Notes under the pieces: model-generated
The model's input: only the letters and a program-made list of their open reading frames with translations
The model's database searches: none
Told to the model about the DNA's origin: nothing
Assembly (NCBI RefSeq): GCF_000067165.1
Contig: NC_010162.1
Location: 8,873,001 to 8,937,000, forward strand
Origin: Sorangium cellulosum So ce56
GTDB lineage: Bacteria; Myxococcota_A; Polyangia; Polyangiales; Polyangiaceae
Length of the DNA: 64,000 nucleotides
Reading direction: 5' to 3'
Position numbers and translations under genes: made by a program
Part shown: positions 1 to 8,520 of the stretch, in pieces
How positions within the stretch are numbered: position 1 is the first letter of the stretch
Layout: every line of letters begins with the position of its first letter

Positions 1-50
1 CACGCCCGGGACCATCGCGGACCCGATGGAAGAGCGAATGGCAGCGGGAG

Positions 51-3000
51 CTACTGCCCGACGAGATCAGAGACCTCGTGCTTGACGACCAGAGGCCGCG
101 AAACGCGCTCTGTCGGAGCGAGTTCGTCGACTGAGACGGCGGCGGTGCCCTGCTTCCGCAGCGCGACGCGGAGCTCGTGCCGGCCGAGCGCCGTGCGCCC
201 GCGCCAGTACTCGAGGTTGAAGTCCGTCGCCTCGATGAACCCGTATCCCACCCGGTCGCCCGACTGCACGCGGACGATGGCGACCCCGTTCGAGTGGTTG
301 TTCGTGTGGATGATGCCCCCGGTCGCGGAGAACGGGCACCTGCCGAGCAGCACCTTGCCCGCCGCGTCGGCGGTCAAGCTCATGTCCGCCGTGTTGTCGT
401 AGACCTTCGCGTACCACCCCACCCCGGGCCCGGCGCGGTAGATCTTGACGCTCGCGCCCGGCAGCGCGGCGCCGCTCGCGTCCCTCACCGTGAGCTCGTT
501 CTGCGCCGGGAGGTCGTTCAGGTAGGCGCCGAGGTTCCCCGGTGCATTGTAGTTGCCGAGCGTGGCGCGGCGACCGCGGATCAGGTTCAGCGCCACCGCG
601 CTGTGGCGGTCGACCGTCGGGCCATTGCCGTTCATCAGCCCGGTGTACGGCGTGTAGCGGACCGCATCGCGCCAGCTGTTCACGTACGGCATGTACGGTG
701 TGCCCACGATGGGGGCGCCGTTCTCGAGGATGTCTATCCGGTTACCCGCCGAGACGTGAACGTTGAACCCGTAGACGTCGACGAGGTAACGCGCGTGGCC
801 GAGCTCGTGGAGCAGCGACGCCTCGTAGTAGAACGGGTTGCTCGAGCTCCGCGTCGCGTGGTCCCCGTAGAACGTCCCGATCGATGCGTCGTTCGGGAAC
901 CCCCATTGCAGGTCGACCGTCCGGTCGTTCAGGTTCGGGTTGTTGGTCGGGTACCCTCCCGCGAGCGGCAGGGCGTCGTCGGGGACGACGACGACCTTGT
1001 CGAGCCGGATCCGGTCCAGCACGCCGCTCGGCGCCTCGGGGTAGATCGACGCGGCGAACATCTCGTTCCACATCCGCACCTGGCGCTGGGCCCAGTCCTC
1101 CCACGAGTTCGAGCCGGCCCCGAGCTCGCGCTGGTGGTCGTCGAAGTAGTCGTGGACGCTCTGCTCCACCCAGAGCCCGACGCTGATCGCGTCGGAGTCG
1201 ACGGCGATCCGGTTGTTGATCTCGTGCGTCTCGCTCACCACGTCGTCGGGGTCGATCGAGAACGCGATCTCGCGCCGCGAGGACGTCCAGGTCCAGGGGA
1301 GTTCAACGGTGGCCATGCCGTTGGCCGGCACATTCACCGTGCCTGTCGCGGCGACCGCGCCGTCGATCGACCAGCGGTACGGGACGGCGGTCGCCGCCGC
1401 GCTCGACCGGTTGCGGACGTGGGCCCTCCAGGTCACGGACGACCCCGCCGCGGGCCACCCCTCGACCGCGGGGTTCGCGCTGCCCCAGACGTAGTCGAGC
1501 GCCGGCGCGCGGCTGATCCAGCCGGCGATGAGGTCCTGCGTGGCGCGCGCCCCGGCGGAGAGCGGCGTCCCGTCGAGCAGCACCACCGGCGCGTCCGCCG
1601 TGGTGCCTTGCCGGAGGACGACGCGGTCCAGCCCGAGGACGGGCGCCGACGCGTTGATCTCGACCCACCCGATCGAGCGATGGTTCAGCGCGTCCGTCTC
1701 CGTCGCGCCGGTCCAGCCCGGGTCATTCGACGCGTTCCACCACCCCTTCGCGGGGATCGTCCTCGTGAACGATGCCAGGGAGCCGGACCCATCGACTTTC
1801 CGGATCCGGACCGTGATCGTCACCGGGTAGGCGCTCGGGTTGTTGACGACGGCCGAGCTCCACTGGGTCACGCCGGCGCTGGCGGGCCAGTTCTTGAGGT
1901 AGAGCGAGCTGAAGAGGCTGTTCTCCGTCGCCTGGACGAGCGGCTCCTCGTCGAGCAGCGCGACGGGCGCGCTCGGCGCGCTCCCGTCGCGGAGAACGAC
2001 CCTGTTGGTCCCGAAGACAGGGTTGCTCGCGTGGATCTCCACCCAGCCGATGGAGCGGCCCGGCGTGCTGTCCGGGATGCCGTTCCAGCCCGGGTCGCCG
2101 TAGGCGTTCCACGCCCCCATCGCCGGGATCGTCCTCGTGAACGACCCGAGATCAGGCCCGCCGTCGGTCCGGTGCACGGTGACCACGACGTCCGTCGGCG
2201 TCGGGCTCGGGTTGTTGACGACGAGGTTCGACCACTGGGTCAGCGTCCCTGTCGCGGGGACGTTCCTCAGGAAGAAGCTCCCGGCAAGGTCGGTCGACGT
2301 CGAAGGCGTGAACGCCAGGTCGTCGAGGAGGAACAGGGGCGCGTCGTACGTGGCGCCCGTCCGCACGGAGATCCGGTTGCTCGCGACGACGGGCTGGTCA
2401 GACGTCACCTCGACCCACCCGTACGCTCCGGTGTTCGCGGCGTCGGTGTTCGGGATCGCGAGCCAGCCGGCGTCGCCGTACGAGCCCCACGCCCCCGTGG
2501 CCGGCACGGTGCGCGAGAGCGTCGCGAGCACGCCGCTCCCGTCGTTCCTGTGGACCTTGACCGTGATGTGGGCGGCCACGGGTCCTGGGTTGACGACGTG
2601 GATGTTGGACCACTGGGTCTTGTTGCCCGACGCGGGCCAGTTCTTCAGGAAGTAGCTCGACAGCAGACGGGTGGACGGGCTCTTGATGAACGGCTCGTCC
2701 TCGAAGAGGCGCGCGGGCGCGTCGTACGTGCTCCCGTCGCGGATGGTGATCCGGTGCGAAGCGACGACGGGCGCGCTGGACTGTAGCTCGATCCACCCGA
2801 GTGAGCGGTGATTCGCCGGGTCGCTCTCGGCGATGCCGTTCCAGGCGGGGTCGCCGTACGCGTTGTACGTCGCGAAGCCCGCGATCGTCTTCGAGACGAC
2901 GCCGAGGCGCGGGCCTCCGTCGGTCGGGTGGACCACGAGCGTCACCGAGACTGGCTGGGCGCTCGGGTTGACGATGACGACGTTCGACCACTGGGTACGT

Positions 3001-3176
3001 CCGTCGGTCGTGGGCCAGTTCTTGACGTACACCGGGGAATGCTGGCGCTCCCCCGCATCGACGGCCGGCTGCGCCACCGACGCGAGCGGCTCGTCGTCCT
3101 GCGGGGCCACGCAGCCAGACGCGGCCACGGCCGCCGAGGTGATGCTCACGAGGGCGAGAGGGGAAATGAGTCTCAA
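51..3176 (-). CDS. Secreted lipoprotein with four tandem repeat domains and a HELGH metallopeptidase-like domain
   Basis: Probably a cell-surface lipoprotein of 1041 residues. I place the start at a TTG (3174-3176) because AGGAGG lies at 3183-3188, six bases upstream, and translation from there gives a lipoprotein signal with lipobox AASGC (Cys22); the open frame upstream has no such signal. Four homologous repeats of about 115 residues follow (roughly 49-163, 174-291, 299-411, 424-537), each opening with a K/R-N-x-P...TQWS motif and carrying GDP/AGW and D-A-P motifs. Next comes a CARDB-like beta-sandwich (about 560-690), then a domain with the zinc-binding motif HELGH at 790-794, and a C-terminal carboxypeptidase-regulatory-like beta domain. 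The order suggests surface display with adhesive repeats in front of a protease. The HExxH motif is seen; proteolytic activity is inferred and no third zinc ligand was identified. It is transcribed away from the operator-rich gap on its right. Confidence 0.72.
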   Translation of the reverse strand: MRLISPLALVSITSAAVAASGCVAPQDDEPLASVAQPAVDAGERQHSPVYVKNWPTTDGRTQWSNVVIVNPSAQPVSVTLVVHPTDGGPRLGVVSKTIAGFATYNAYGDPAWNGIAESDPANHRSLGWIELQSSAPVVASHRITIRDGSTYDAPARLFEDEPFIKSPSTRLLSSYFLKNWPASGNKTQWSNIHVVNPGPVAAHITVKVHRNDGSGVLATLSRTVPATGAWGSYGDAGWLAIPNTDAANTGAYGWVEVTSDQPVVASNRISVRTGATYDAPLFLLDDLAFTPSTSTDLAGSFFLRNVPATGTLTQWSNLVVNNPSPTPTDVVVTVHRTDGGPDLGSFTRTIPAMGAWNAYGDPGWNGIPDSTPGRSIGWVEIHASNPVFGTNRVVLRDGSAPSAPVALLDEEPLVQATENSLFSSLYLKNWPASAGVTQWSSAVVNNPSAYPVTITVRIRKVDGSGSLASFTRTIPAKGWWNASNDPGWTGATETDALNHRSIGWVEINASAPVLGLDRVVLRQGTTADAPVVLLDGTPLSAGARATQDLIAGWISRAPALDYVWGSANPAVEGWPAAGSSVTWRAHVRNRSSAAATAVPYRWSIDGAVAATGTVNVPANGMATVELPWTWTSSRREIAFSIDPDDVVSETHEINNRIAVDSDAISVGLWVEQSVHDYFDDHQRELGAGSNSWEDWAQRQVRMWNEMFAASIYPEAPSGVLDRIRLDKVVVVPDDALPLAGGYPTNNPNLNDRTVDLQWGFPNDASIGTFYGDHATRSSSNPFYYEASLLHELGHARYLVDVYGFNVHVSAGNRIDILENGAPIVGTPYMPYVNSWRDAVRYTPYTGLMNGNGPTVDRHSAVALNLIRGRRATLGNYNAPGNLGAYLNDLPAQNELTVRDASGAALPGASVKIYRAGPGVGWYAKVYDNTADMSLTADAAGKVLLGRCPFSATGGIIHTNNHSNGVAIVRVQSGDRVGYGFIEATDFNLEYWRGRTALGRHELRVALRKQGTAAVSVDELAPTERVSRPLVVKHEVSDLVGQ

Positions 3177-3383
3177 GGGATGCCTCCTGTCTCTGCGTTC
3201 GTCGCTGAGCGCAGCCACCGCGGGGGCGCCGCCGCCCTTACCGGATGGCGGGGCCGCGGCGCTGCGGCAACGCTGGCCAGTGCGCCTGAGCAGACGCCGT
3301 GCCACCGGGCGGAACGCCCCGCTCGACAGCGCTCCTACGCCCTCGCCCCGCGCTCGCCCCGGTCGCAGGTCGACGGTGACACA

Positions 3384-3444
3384 GCAAGCCTTGCGCAAGG
3401 CGCTCCGGGGGGACAGCAAGTCTTGCCTCGTCAGCAAGTTTTGC
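3384..3444. promoter_or_regulatory. Cluster of three GCAAG-N-CTTGC dyads (candidate operator)
   Basis: Three 11-bp inverted repeats are seen: GCAAGCCTTGC at 3384-3394, GCAAGTCTTGC at 3416-3426 and GCAAGTTTTGC at 3434-3444. The third extends to a 17-bp dyad at 3431-3447. They lie about 210-270 bp upstream of the TTG start of the metallopeptidase lipoprotein and about 425 bp upstream of the plus-strand lipoprotein. A fourth exact copy lies in another intergenic region at 7197-7207. Repeated dyads of one sequence suit cooperative binding by a dimeric repressor or activator. The protein is unknown. Confidence 0.45.
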
Positions 3445-3713
3445 TGACGTCATGGCCAGCCCGCTCCGACGGGCGCGGCCTGGAAGCGGGCGAGGGCCGT
3501 GGCGAGCGATCCTGCCTCTCGTGGCCGACCGACGCCGTGGCGACCCGGAGGACGCACTGCCCTCATGGTGCTGGCCCAGGCCAGCTGTAGCTCGCACAGG
3601 ATGTAACCGCCCTCCGCGCCGCTGGCCCAGGCCGGTGACGCAGGGCGCGGGGACGGAGGACCTCCGAGGAGCGACGGTGCCAGCAGCGGCACAGCCAGCC
3701 GGCTCGGAGGGCG

Positions 3714-3747
3714 CGGGCTCGGTCGATCCAGAAATCGACCGAGCCCG
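3714..3747. repeat. Perfect 14-bp inverted repeat (hairpin or operator)
   Basis: CGGGCTCGGTCGAT at 3714-3727 is followed, after six bases, by its exact complement at 3734-3747, then by a short T-run (GGGTTTTCC). It lies 120 bp upstream of the lipoprotein start at 3868. It could be a leader hairpin, a terminator for an unseen short transcript, or an operator; the sequence does not decide. Confidence 0.5.
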
Positions 3748-3867
3748 TGTCGGGTTTTCCTCTCCGTTCACGGAAAAGGGTTGAAGCGCGTGGAGCGAGG
3801 GGCATCGGCGCCCCCAGCGCCCGCGCGTCCGACCTCACCCTGCAACGAATGTTCTGGGAGGACCCCC

Positions 3868-6081
3868 ATGCGACAATTCACCTTTCTGGCTCACCTCTCT
3901 CCCCTGGCCCTCACCCTCCTGGCCGTCGCGGGCTGCGGGGGCCTTGCCCCAGAGACCCAGGCGGATCCTTTCATTGACCCCGAGCCGGGCGCCGAGGAGC
4001 CCAGCGAGCCCGCCGCGAAGCCCGCCGCGAAGCCCGCCGCTGGCACGACGGGCCCTGTCGTCGCTCTCACGTCCATTCGACGCGAAAAGGCCCCTCTGCT
4101 CGCGGAGCTCATGGACGGCGCCCCTTCGAGGTTCCGGGCGGACCTCATCGCGGATCCGAGCCCCGCGAGCCGCGTGGCAGAGGCGTCCGCCGTGCTCATC
4201 GACGCCGAGGCCGCGAGCGCCGACGACATCCGCTCCTACGCGTCCGTGCTCCGGGCAGCGCGCCTCGCGGGGGTGCCTGTGATCCTCGAGAACGCGCGCG
4301 ACGCCGAGAAGGTCGCGCTGGCGCTGGGCATCGGGATGTCCGCGCAAGTCGTCTACGCGGCGCCCAGCCCAGGCGGCCAGCGCTTCGACGTGCGCGTCTT
4401 TGGCGACGTCACGGGCGAGGAGACCGAGGAGCACAGCTCGGTGCGCTTGCCGGCCTCCGCGAAGGCGAGGTACGCCCGGATGACCGCGGACGAGCGGGCC
4501 GAGCTCCGAAAGAAGCTCGAAAGGAGCGAGGCCGAGCTCGACGCGCTGTTCGACGCGGCGCCCGAGGCCGAGCCCATCACCATCGACGCAAAGCCCCGGA
4601 TCGCCTCCCGGTCCGAGGTCGCGCAGGCGGCGCTACCTTCCCGGGGCGAGCTCCTCGCCGAGATCAAGGGCCTGCTCGCGGACCACAAGGCCCACGCGCT
4701 CGCCCAGCTCGTGACCGAGCCTCTGCCCGAGGGCACCTACCGCTCGTACAACGTGACGCCCACCTCCATCAGCTGGGAGTGCGGCGGCGACGGCCAGCGC
4801 TCCGTCATCGACCGCAACTTCACGGTGACGCTCCTCGCCTCCAACGCGCCGGAGGGCAAATACGTCGTCTTCGCGGGCAATGGCACCCAGTACAACCCCG
4901 GCGGGCTCAAGTGGAACTCGGGGAACAACCGCGGCTACTTCCAGGAGACCCTCCAGCACTCGATTCGCCCCCTGTCGGGGGGGCTCTCGCCCTACGCCCA
5001 CAGGCCCCACTCGGCCAACGAGTCCTCGACGTTCACCACGTCGAACGGGTTCTCCGTCGGCGCGGGCGTGGGCGTCGAGGGGCCGTCCACGAGCTTCAGC
5101 TTCGATGTGAGCGAGCAGGCCTCTCAGTCCTTGAACGACTTCGACGTGATCGATTTCTCCTCGGGCTCGATCTTCGGCTGGCAATACAAGCTGGCCTCGG
5201 TGAGCGGGCATTCTTACAAGAAATGGGAGGACCTCCACAACGACACCTGGGGCGGCCTCTACGGCCTGCCCAACCTCGCCAAGAGCACGCTCACGGAAGA
5301 ATACGAGGGTATCTACGCGGCGAGCCTCCAGGATCAGTCGCTTTACCCGGTGGAGAACGTCAACCTGCAGTCGGTGCGGCACACCTGGGTCTCCCACGAT
5401 TACGTCCTCTGGGAGGAGATCAAGACCACCTCATGCGGGAAGGCGGCCGCCTCCGTCGTCACCGTGGACCTGAGCTCGGTCAACGTGGCCAAGCTGGGCA
5501 CCATCCCCTTCAAAGAGACGTTCGATCAAGGCGTCGCGCCGAGCGTCTGGACCGTGATCAACGAGGGCATCACCGACAGCTCGCCGAGCTGGAGGGGGGC
5601 AGGCGGAGCGGCGACCGAGACGGGCGGCGCGTTCGATTACCCCCAGACCGCGGCCGACGGAGCTGTCGACATGCGCGGGACCTACCTCGTCGCGCCCCAC
5701 ACGGCCTTCGGGCAGGGAGCGCTCTCGGCGAAGATCTACGCGGGCGACCCCGACGGCTTCGGCCTCATGTACGCCATCAACGACGCCGGATCGAGCTACT
5801 ACCGGGTGATGTTCGACGCGAGCTTGAGCGTCGCGCGCCTGGTCCGGGTGGACAACGGCGTCTTCACCGAGCTCGCGGTCAACACGAGCTATGTGCCGCC
5901 GCAGAACGCATGGATGACGGTGCGGGTCGAGCGCGAGGGGACGACGCACAGGATCAAGGTCAATGACCAGGTGGTGCTGGCGGTGCCGAGCGAGGTGACG
6001 TACACGTGGGGTTCGGTCGCCCTGTTCTCGTGGGCGATGAGCGACGTGCGCTTCGACGACGTGACGATCACGACCCTTTGA
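3868..6081 (+). CDS. Lipoprotein with leukocidin/hemolysin-like core and lectin-like C-terminal domain
   Basis: 737 residues. ATG 3868 is chosen because GGGAGG lies at 3856-3861 and the product begins with a lipoprotein signal ending LAVAGC (Cys23). A Pro/Ala/Glu-rich linker follows, then a region around 60-190 whose layout recalls the pro-domain of Vibrio-type cytolysins, and a short charged helical stretch near 195-225. From about residue 292 a Ser/Gly-rich beta region includes NGFSVGAGVGVEG and a later SSGSIFGWQYKL, a pattern reminiscent of the stem and rim of leukocidin/hemolysin-family beta-pore formers. From about 548 to the end the sequence looks like a concanavalin/LamG-type jelly roll. 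The pore-former assignment is from pattern memory and tentative. A lipid anchor would be unusual for a released toxin, so a contact-dependent or predatory role is only a hypothesis. Confidence 0.5.
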   Translation: MRQFTFLAHLSPLALTLLAVAGCGGLAPETQADPFIDPEPGAEEPSEPAAKPAAKPAAGTTGPVVALTSIRREKAPLLAELMDGAPSRFRADLIADPSPASRVAEASAVLIDAEAASADDIRSYASVLRAARLAGVPVILENARDAEKVALALGIGMSAQVVYAAPSPGGQRFDVRVFGDVTGEETEEHSSVRLPASAKARYARMTADERAELRKKLERSEAELDALFDAAPEAEPITIDAKPRIASRSEVAQAALPSRGELLAEIKGLLADHKAHALAQLVTEPLPEGTYRSYNVTPTSISWECGGDGQRSVIDRNFTVTLLASNAPEGKYVVFAGNGTQYNPGGLKWNSGNNRGYFQETLQHSIRPLSGGLSPYAHRPHSANESSTFTTSNGFSVGAGVGVEGPSTSFSFDVSEQASQSLNDFDVIDFSSGSIFGWQYKLASVSGHSYKKWEDLHNDTWGGLYGLPNLAKSTLTEEYEGIYAASLQDQSLYPVENVNLQSVRHTWVSHDYVLWEEIKTTSCGKAAASVVTVDLSSVNVAKLGTIPFKETFDQGVAPSVWTVINEGITDSSPSWRGAGGAATETGGAFDYPQTAADGAVDMRGTYLVAPHTAFGQGALSAKIYAGDPDGFGLMYAINDAGSSYYRVMFDASLSVARLVRVDNGVFTELAVNTSYVPPQNAWMTVRVEREGTTHRIKVNDQVVLAVPSEVTYTWGSVALFSWAMSDVRFDDVTITTL

Positions 6082-6102
6082 CGCGATCCTGAGACGCCTG
6101 GG

Positions 6103-6137
6103 CGAAGGACCGCCGTCCCCGTAGGGGCGATCTCACG
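6103..6137. repeat. 35-bp dispersed repeat R2, copy 1
   Basis: This copy matches 21060-21094 at 32 of 35 positions by my reading. It contains a small CCCCGTAGGGG hairpin. It lies between the convergent ends of the 3868-6081 and 6143-6901 genes, where a hairpin could act in termination; the second copy also lies downstream of a gene. Confidence 0.6.
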
Positions 6138-6142
6138 AGCGC

Positions 6143-6901
6143 TCAGGCGCCTGCGAGGAGCCCCGGGCACTTCAGTTTGACGGCCGCGCACGCCGCGGGT
6201 TGCGGCGAGAAGTCCTCGATGGGCGAATCACACGTGATCGCCTCGAAGGCGTCGCCCGTGGCGATCATGCAGGCCTTGAGCTCCGCGACCGTGGCGGTGC
6301 ACCCCGCGAAGCCGGCCGTGTCGCACGAGCCGGCCGGCTCGGGCGCCTCCGGAGCGCTGATGCAATCCGCCCTGGCGGTCTCGCAGTCCGTTCCATCCAC
6401 GACGCTGGCGAGCACCCCGGTGAGGTCGCACAGGTCCTCCTTCGAGAGCTCGAGTGACCCGGCGACGTCGTCGCACACCTGCTGGGCCTCTGCGGCCGTC
6501 AGCTCGCCGAGCTGCTCGCCGTCGAGAGCATCCCCGCCGCCGGTGTCGGTCCCGCCCCCGGTATCGGTCCCGCCCCCGGTATCGGTCCCGCCCCCGGTGT
6601 CGCTTCCGCCGCCGGTATCGGTCCCGCCCCCGGTATCGGTCCCGCCCCCGGTGTCGCTTCCGCCGCCGCTGTCGGTCCCGCCCCCGGTGTCGCTTCCGCC
6701 GCCGCTGTCGGTCCCGCCGCCGGCGTCGCTTCCGCCGCCGGTGTCGGTCCCGCCGCCAGTGTCGGTCCCGCCCCCGGTGTCGGTCCCGCCCCCGGTGTCG
6801 TCGTCGGCTTTGCCCCCATTGCTCCCCTCGCCATCGCCGCATGCCACGAGCGAGAGCGAGAGGCCGGCCATCAACAATCCCAAAATCTTCATCCGTATCA
6901 T
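6143..6901 (-). CDS. Cys-rich lipoprotein with long Asp-Thr-Gly repeat linker
   Basis: 252 residues from ATG 6901; an in-frame ATG at 6892 is an alternative. The signal peptide ends in a SLVAC lipobox (Cys21). It is followed by an extended linker of about 15 hexapeptides of the D-T-G-G-G-T/S type, encoded by an imperfect 18-bp tandem repeat at about 6538-6803. The C-terminal roughly 130 residues hold ten Cys in spaced pairs, likely disulfide-bonded outside the cell. The combination of lipobox, low-complexity spacer and compact Cys-rich head is common in Sorangium-type genomes and suggests surface display. No enzymatic motif is seen and the function is unknown. It converges on the preceding lipoprotein gene with 61 bp between them. 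Confidence 0.7.
   Translation of the reverse strand: MIRMKILGLLMAGLSLSLVACGDGEGSNGGKADDDTGGGTDTGGGTDTGGGTDTGGGSDAGGGTDSGGGSDTGGGTDSGGGSDTGGGTDTGGGTDTGGGSDTGGGTDTGGGTDTGGGTDTGGGDALDGEQLGELTAAEAQQVCDDVAGSLELSKEDLCDLTGVLASVVDGTDCETARADCISAPEAPEPAGSCDTAGFAGCTATVAELKACMIATGDAFEAITCDSPIEDFSPQPAACAAVKLKCPGLLAGA
6538..6803 (-). repeat. 18-bp coding tandem repeat (DTGGGT/S linker)
   Basis: About 15 imperfect 18-bp units rich in GGTGTCGGTCCCGCC lie inside the lipoprotein gene and encode the Asp/Thr/Ser/Gly spacer. All units keep the reading frame, so copy-number change would only alter linker length. Confidence 0.8.
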
Positions 6902-7488
6902 CGGGCCCCCATCAACGAGAATGTTCACCTGCGTGTCCACGCGGCGCTCGAGGACGGCTCCGCCGAAGGATGCGAGCGGAGCTGCATCGTCGATCGGGCA
7001 GGCGCGCAATGCGTGAACCTATCACAAACAGGATTGAATTCTCCTTCCCCCCTAGGCAAATTGGTCGCACTGACCGACGAGGACGGGCGCGTCGTCGAGG
7101 CGTTCGGTCTGGGACGACGCAATGGCGTCTCCAGCGCTCCATGCCATTCGACCGGTGAGGATGCAGCTGGTCCTCGTACAGGACGGATACCGGAGGGCAA
7201 GCCTTGCACCTCGGCGCCAGCCCTCTTCGATGTACAGACTCGCCAGCATCTGGATGACAAGGAAAGGCTTTGATGAAAGCCCGCTCCGCCCGTCCGCCTG
7301 GCTCCTTCCTGTCACGCGATCCTCGTGGTTCCTGCGGTTGTCCCGATTGATGCATTCATCTCCTATGCGGCATCACGAGGCCTTCGCCCGGGACGGCGCC
7401 GCGCGTGTGGGCACAGGTGCGCCCACAGGACGCCTCGTCTGAGGGGCTGCCACGAACCACCATGGTTGATATAGATCATGGCTTGGAC
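6902..7488. other. 587-bp divergent intergenic region
   Basis: No gene supported. It contains an exact GCAAGCCTTGC dyad at 7197-7207, matching the cluster at 3384-3444, and an AT-richer patch at about 7015-7045 just upstream of the minus-strand lipoprotein. A 15-base string at 7002-7016 (CGCGCAATGCGTGAA) recurs near 21092, close to the truncated hydrolase copy. Confidence 0.5.
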
Positions 7489-8520
7489 ATGCCCCTCATC
7501 ACGCGCCCTCGGCTTCGACCCATCATCGCGCTCACGGCGCTCACGGCGCTCACGGCGCTCACGGCGCTCGCCTGCCAGGAGGTGCCGCGCGCTGCCCCAG
7601 GAGCTCGCGGGCCCACCGCGCCAGCTGGCACCGAGCCGGCGCCGGCCGCGCCGATCGCGGCGGAGACCGCCGAGCCGGCGCCGGAGCCCGCGCCGCTGCC
7701 CCCGGTCTCCCCAGGGCTCGAGCTGCAGGACGAGCCTTATGCAGAGGCGCGCGCGAAGTTCAAGACCAAGCTCATCTCCACGGATCCGGCACCTCAGAGC
7801 TACCAGAACGTCCCGCCGCCCCCGGGCGCGCGCGAGATATCGTATCTCTCCGGCGGCCTCAAGCTCAAGGCATGGGTCAGCGAGCCCCCGGCCGACGGAC
7901 GCCGCCTGCCCGCGGTCCTGTTCCTGCATGGTGGGTTCGCCTTCGCCCTCGATGACTGGGAGATGGCAGCGCCCTATCGCGACGCGGGCTTCGTCGTCCT
8001 CATGCCCATGCTCCGAGGAGAGAACGGCCTCCCGGGCGGGTTCTCGATGTTCTTCCACGAGGTCGACGACGTGCTCGCCGCCGCCGACGCCCTGGCCAAG
8101 CTGCCCCATGTGCAACCCGATCGCCTCCATGTCGCAGGCCATAGCGTGGGAGGGACACTCACCCTCCTCGCAGCGATGGGATCCGACCGGTTTCGCGCCG
8201 CCGCGTCGTTCTCCGGGTCGCCCAACCAGATCGACTGGTCCTCGGGTCAAACCAGGCTCATCCCTTTCAGCCCGTACGACATACGGGAGTTCCAGATCCG
8301 CTCGCCGGTTGCCTATGCGACGAGCTTCCGGTGCCCGGTGCGGCTTTACCACGGGCTGTCCGGCGGAGAGCGATTCTTCGGCCCCGCGAGCCAGCGGCTC
8401 GCCCTCCTGGCGCAGCGCAGCGGGCTCGACGTCAAGGTGGTGCCGGTCGCAGGGGATCATTTCACCTCCGTCCCGGAGGCGATGAGGCAAAGCATCGAGT
8501 TCTTTCGCGAGCAGCGGTGA
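7489..8520 (+). CDS. Lipoprotein alpha/beta hydrolase (dienelactone hydrolase / S9-like)
   Basis: 343 residues. ATG 7489 gives a canonical lipoprotein signal ending ALAC; ATG 7462 in the same frame is an alternative with no better ribosome site. A Pro/Ala/Glu-rich spacer precedes the hydrolase fold. FLHGGF forms the oxyanion region, the nucleophile elbow is GHSVGG with Ser219, and GDHFTS supplies His324. The core is closest in style to dienelactone hydrolase or prolyl-oligopeptidase-type esterases; the substrate is unknown. The signal peptide contains four tandem LTA triplets that are absent from a truncated second copy at 21198-21629. The first roughly 155 residues, up to FAFA, are nearly identical in the two copies. 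Confidence 0.78.
   Translation: MPLITRPRLRPIIALTALTALTALTALACQEVPRAAPGARGPTAPAGTEPAPAAPIAAETAEPAPEPAPLPPVSPGLELQDEPYAEARAKFKTKLISTDPAPQSYQNVPPPPGAREISYLSGGLKLKAWVSEPPADGRRLPAVLFLHGGFAFALDDWEMAAPYRDAGFVVLMPMLRGENGLPGGFSMFFHEVDDVLAAADALAKLPHVQPDRLHVAGHSVGGTLTLLAAMGSDRFRAAASFSGSPNQIDWSSGQTRLIPFSPYDIREFQIRSPVAYATSFRCPVRLYHGLSGGERFFGPASQRLALLAQRSGLDVKVVPVAGDHFTSVPEAMRQSIEFFREQR
7531..7566 (+). repeat. 9-bp tandem repeat in signal peptide (4 units)
   Basis: CTCACGGCG is repeated four times and encodes Leu-Thr-Ala in the hydrophobic core of the hydrolase signal. The truncated paralogue has a single CTCGCGGCG at the same place (21240-21248), so the array has expanded or contracted since duplication. 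Confidence 0.85.

Larger units (their letters stand above)
3177..3867. other. 691-bp divergent intergenic region
   Basis: Separates two divergently transcribed lipoprotein genes. No convincing gene is seen. It holds the GCAAG/CTTGC dyad cluster and a 14-bp-stem inverted repeat, both listed separately, so it is probably a promoter and regulatory region for both genes. Confidence 0.6.

Noticed and set aside
177..2786. Long plus-strand open frame opposite the repeat metallopeptidase
   Set aside because: It is Arg/Val/Pro-rich, lacks a ribosome site and mirrors the codon bias of the real minus-strand gene.
6538..6803. Possible non-coding satellite
   Set aside because: The 18-bp units stay in frame within a lipoprotein gene and encode its linker.
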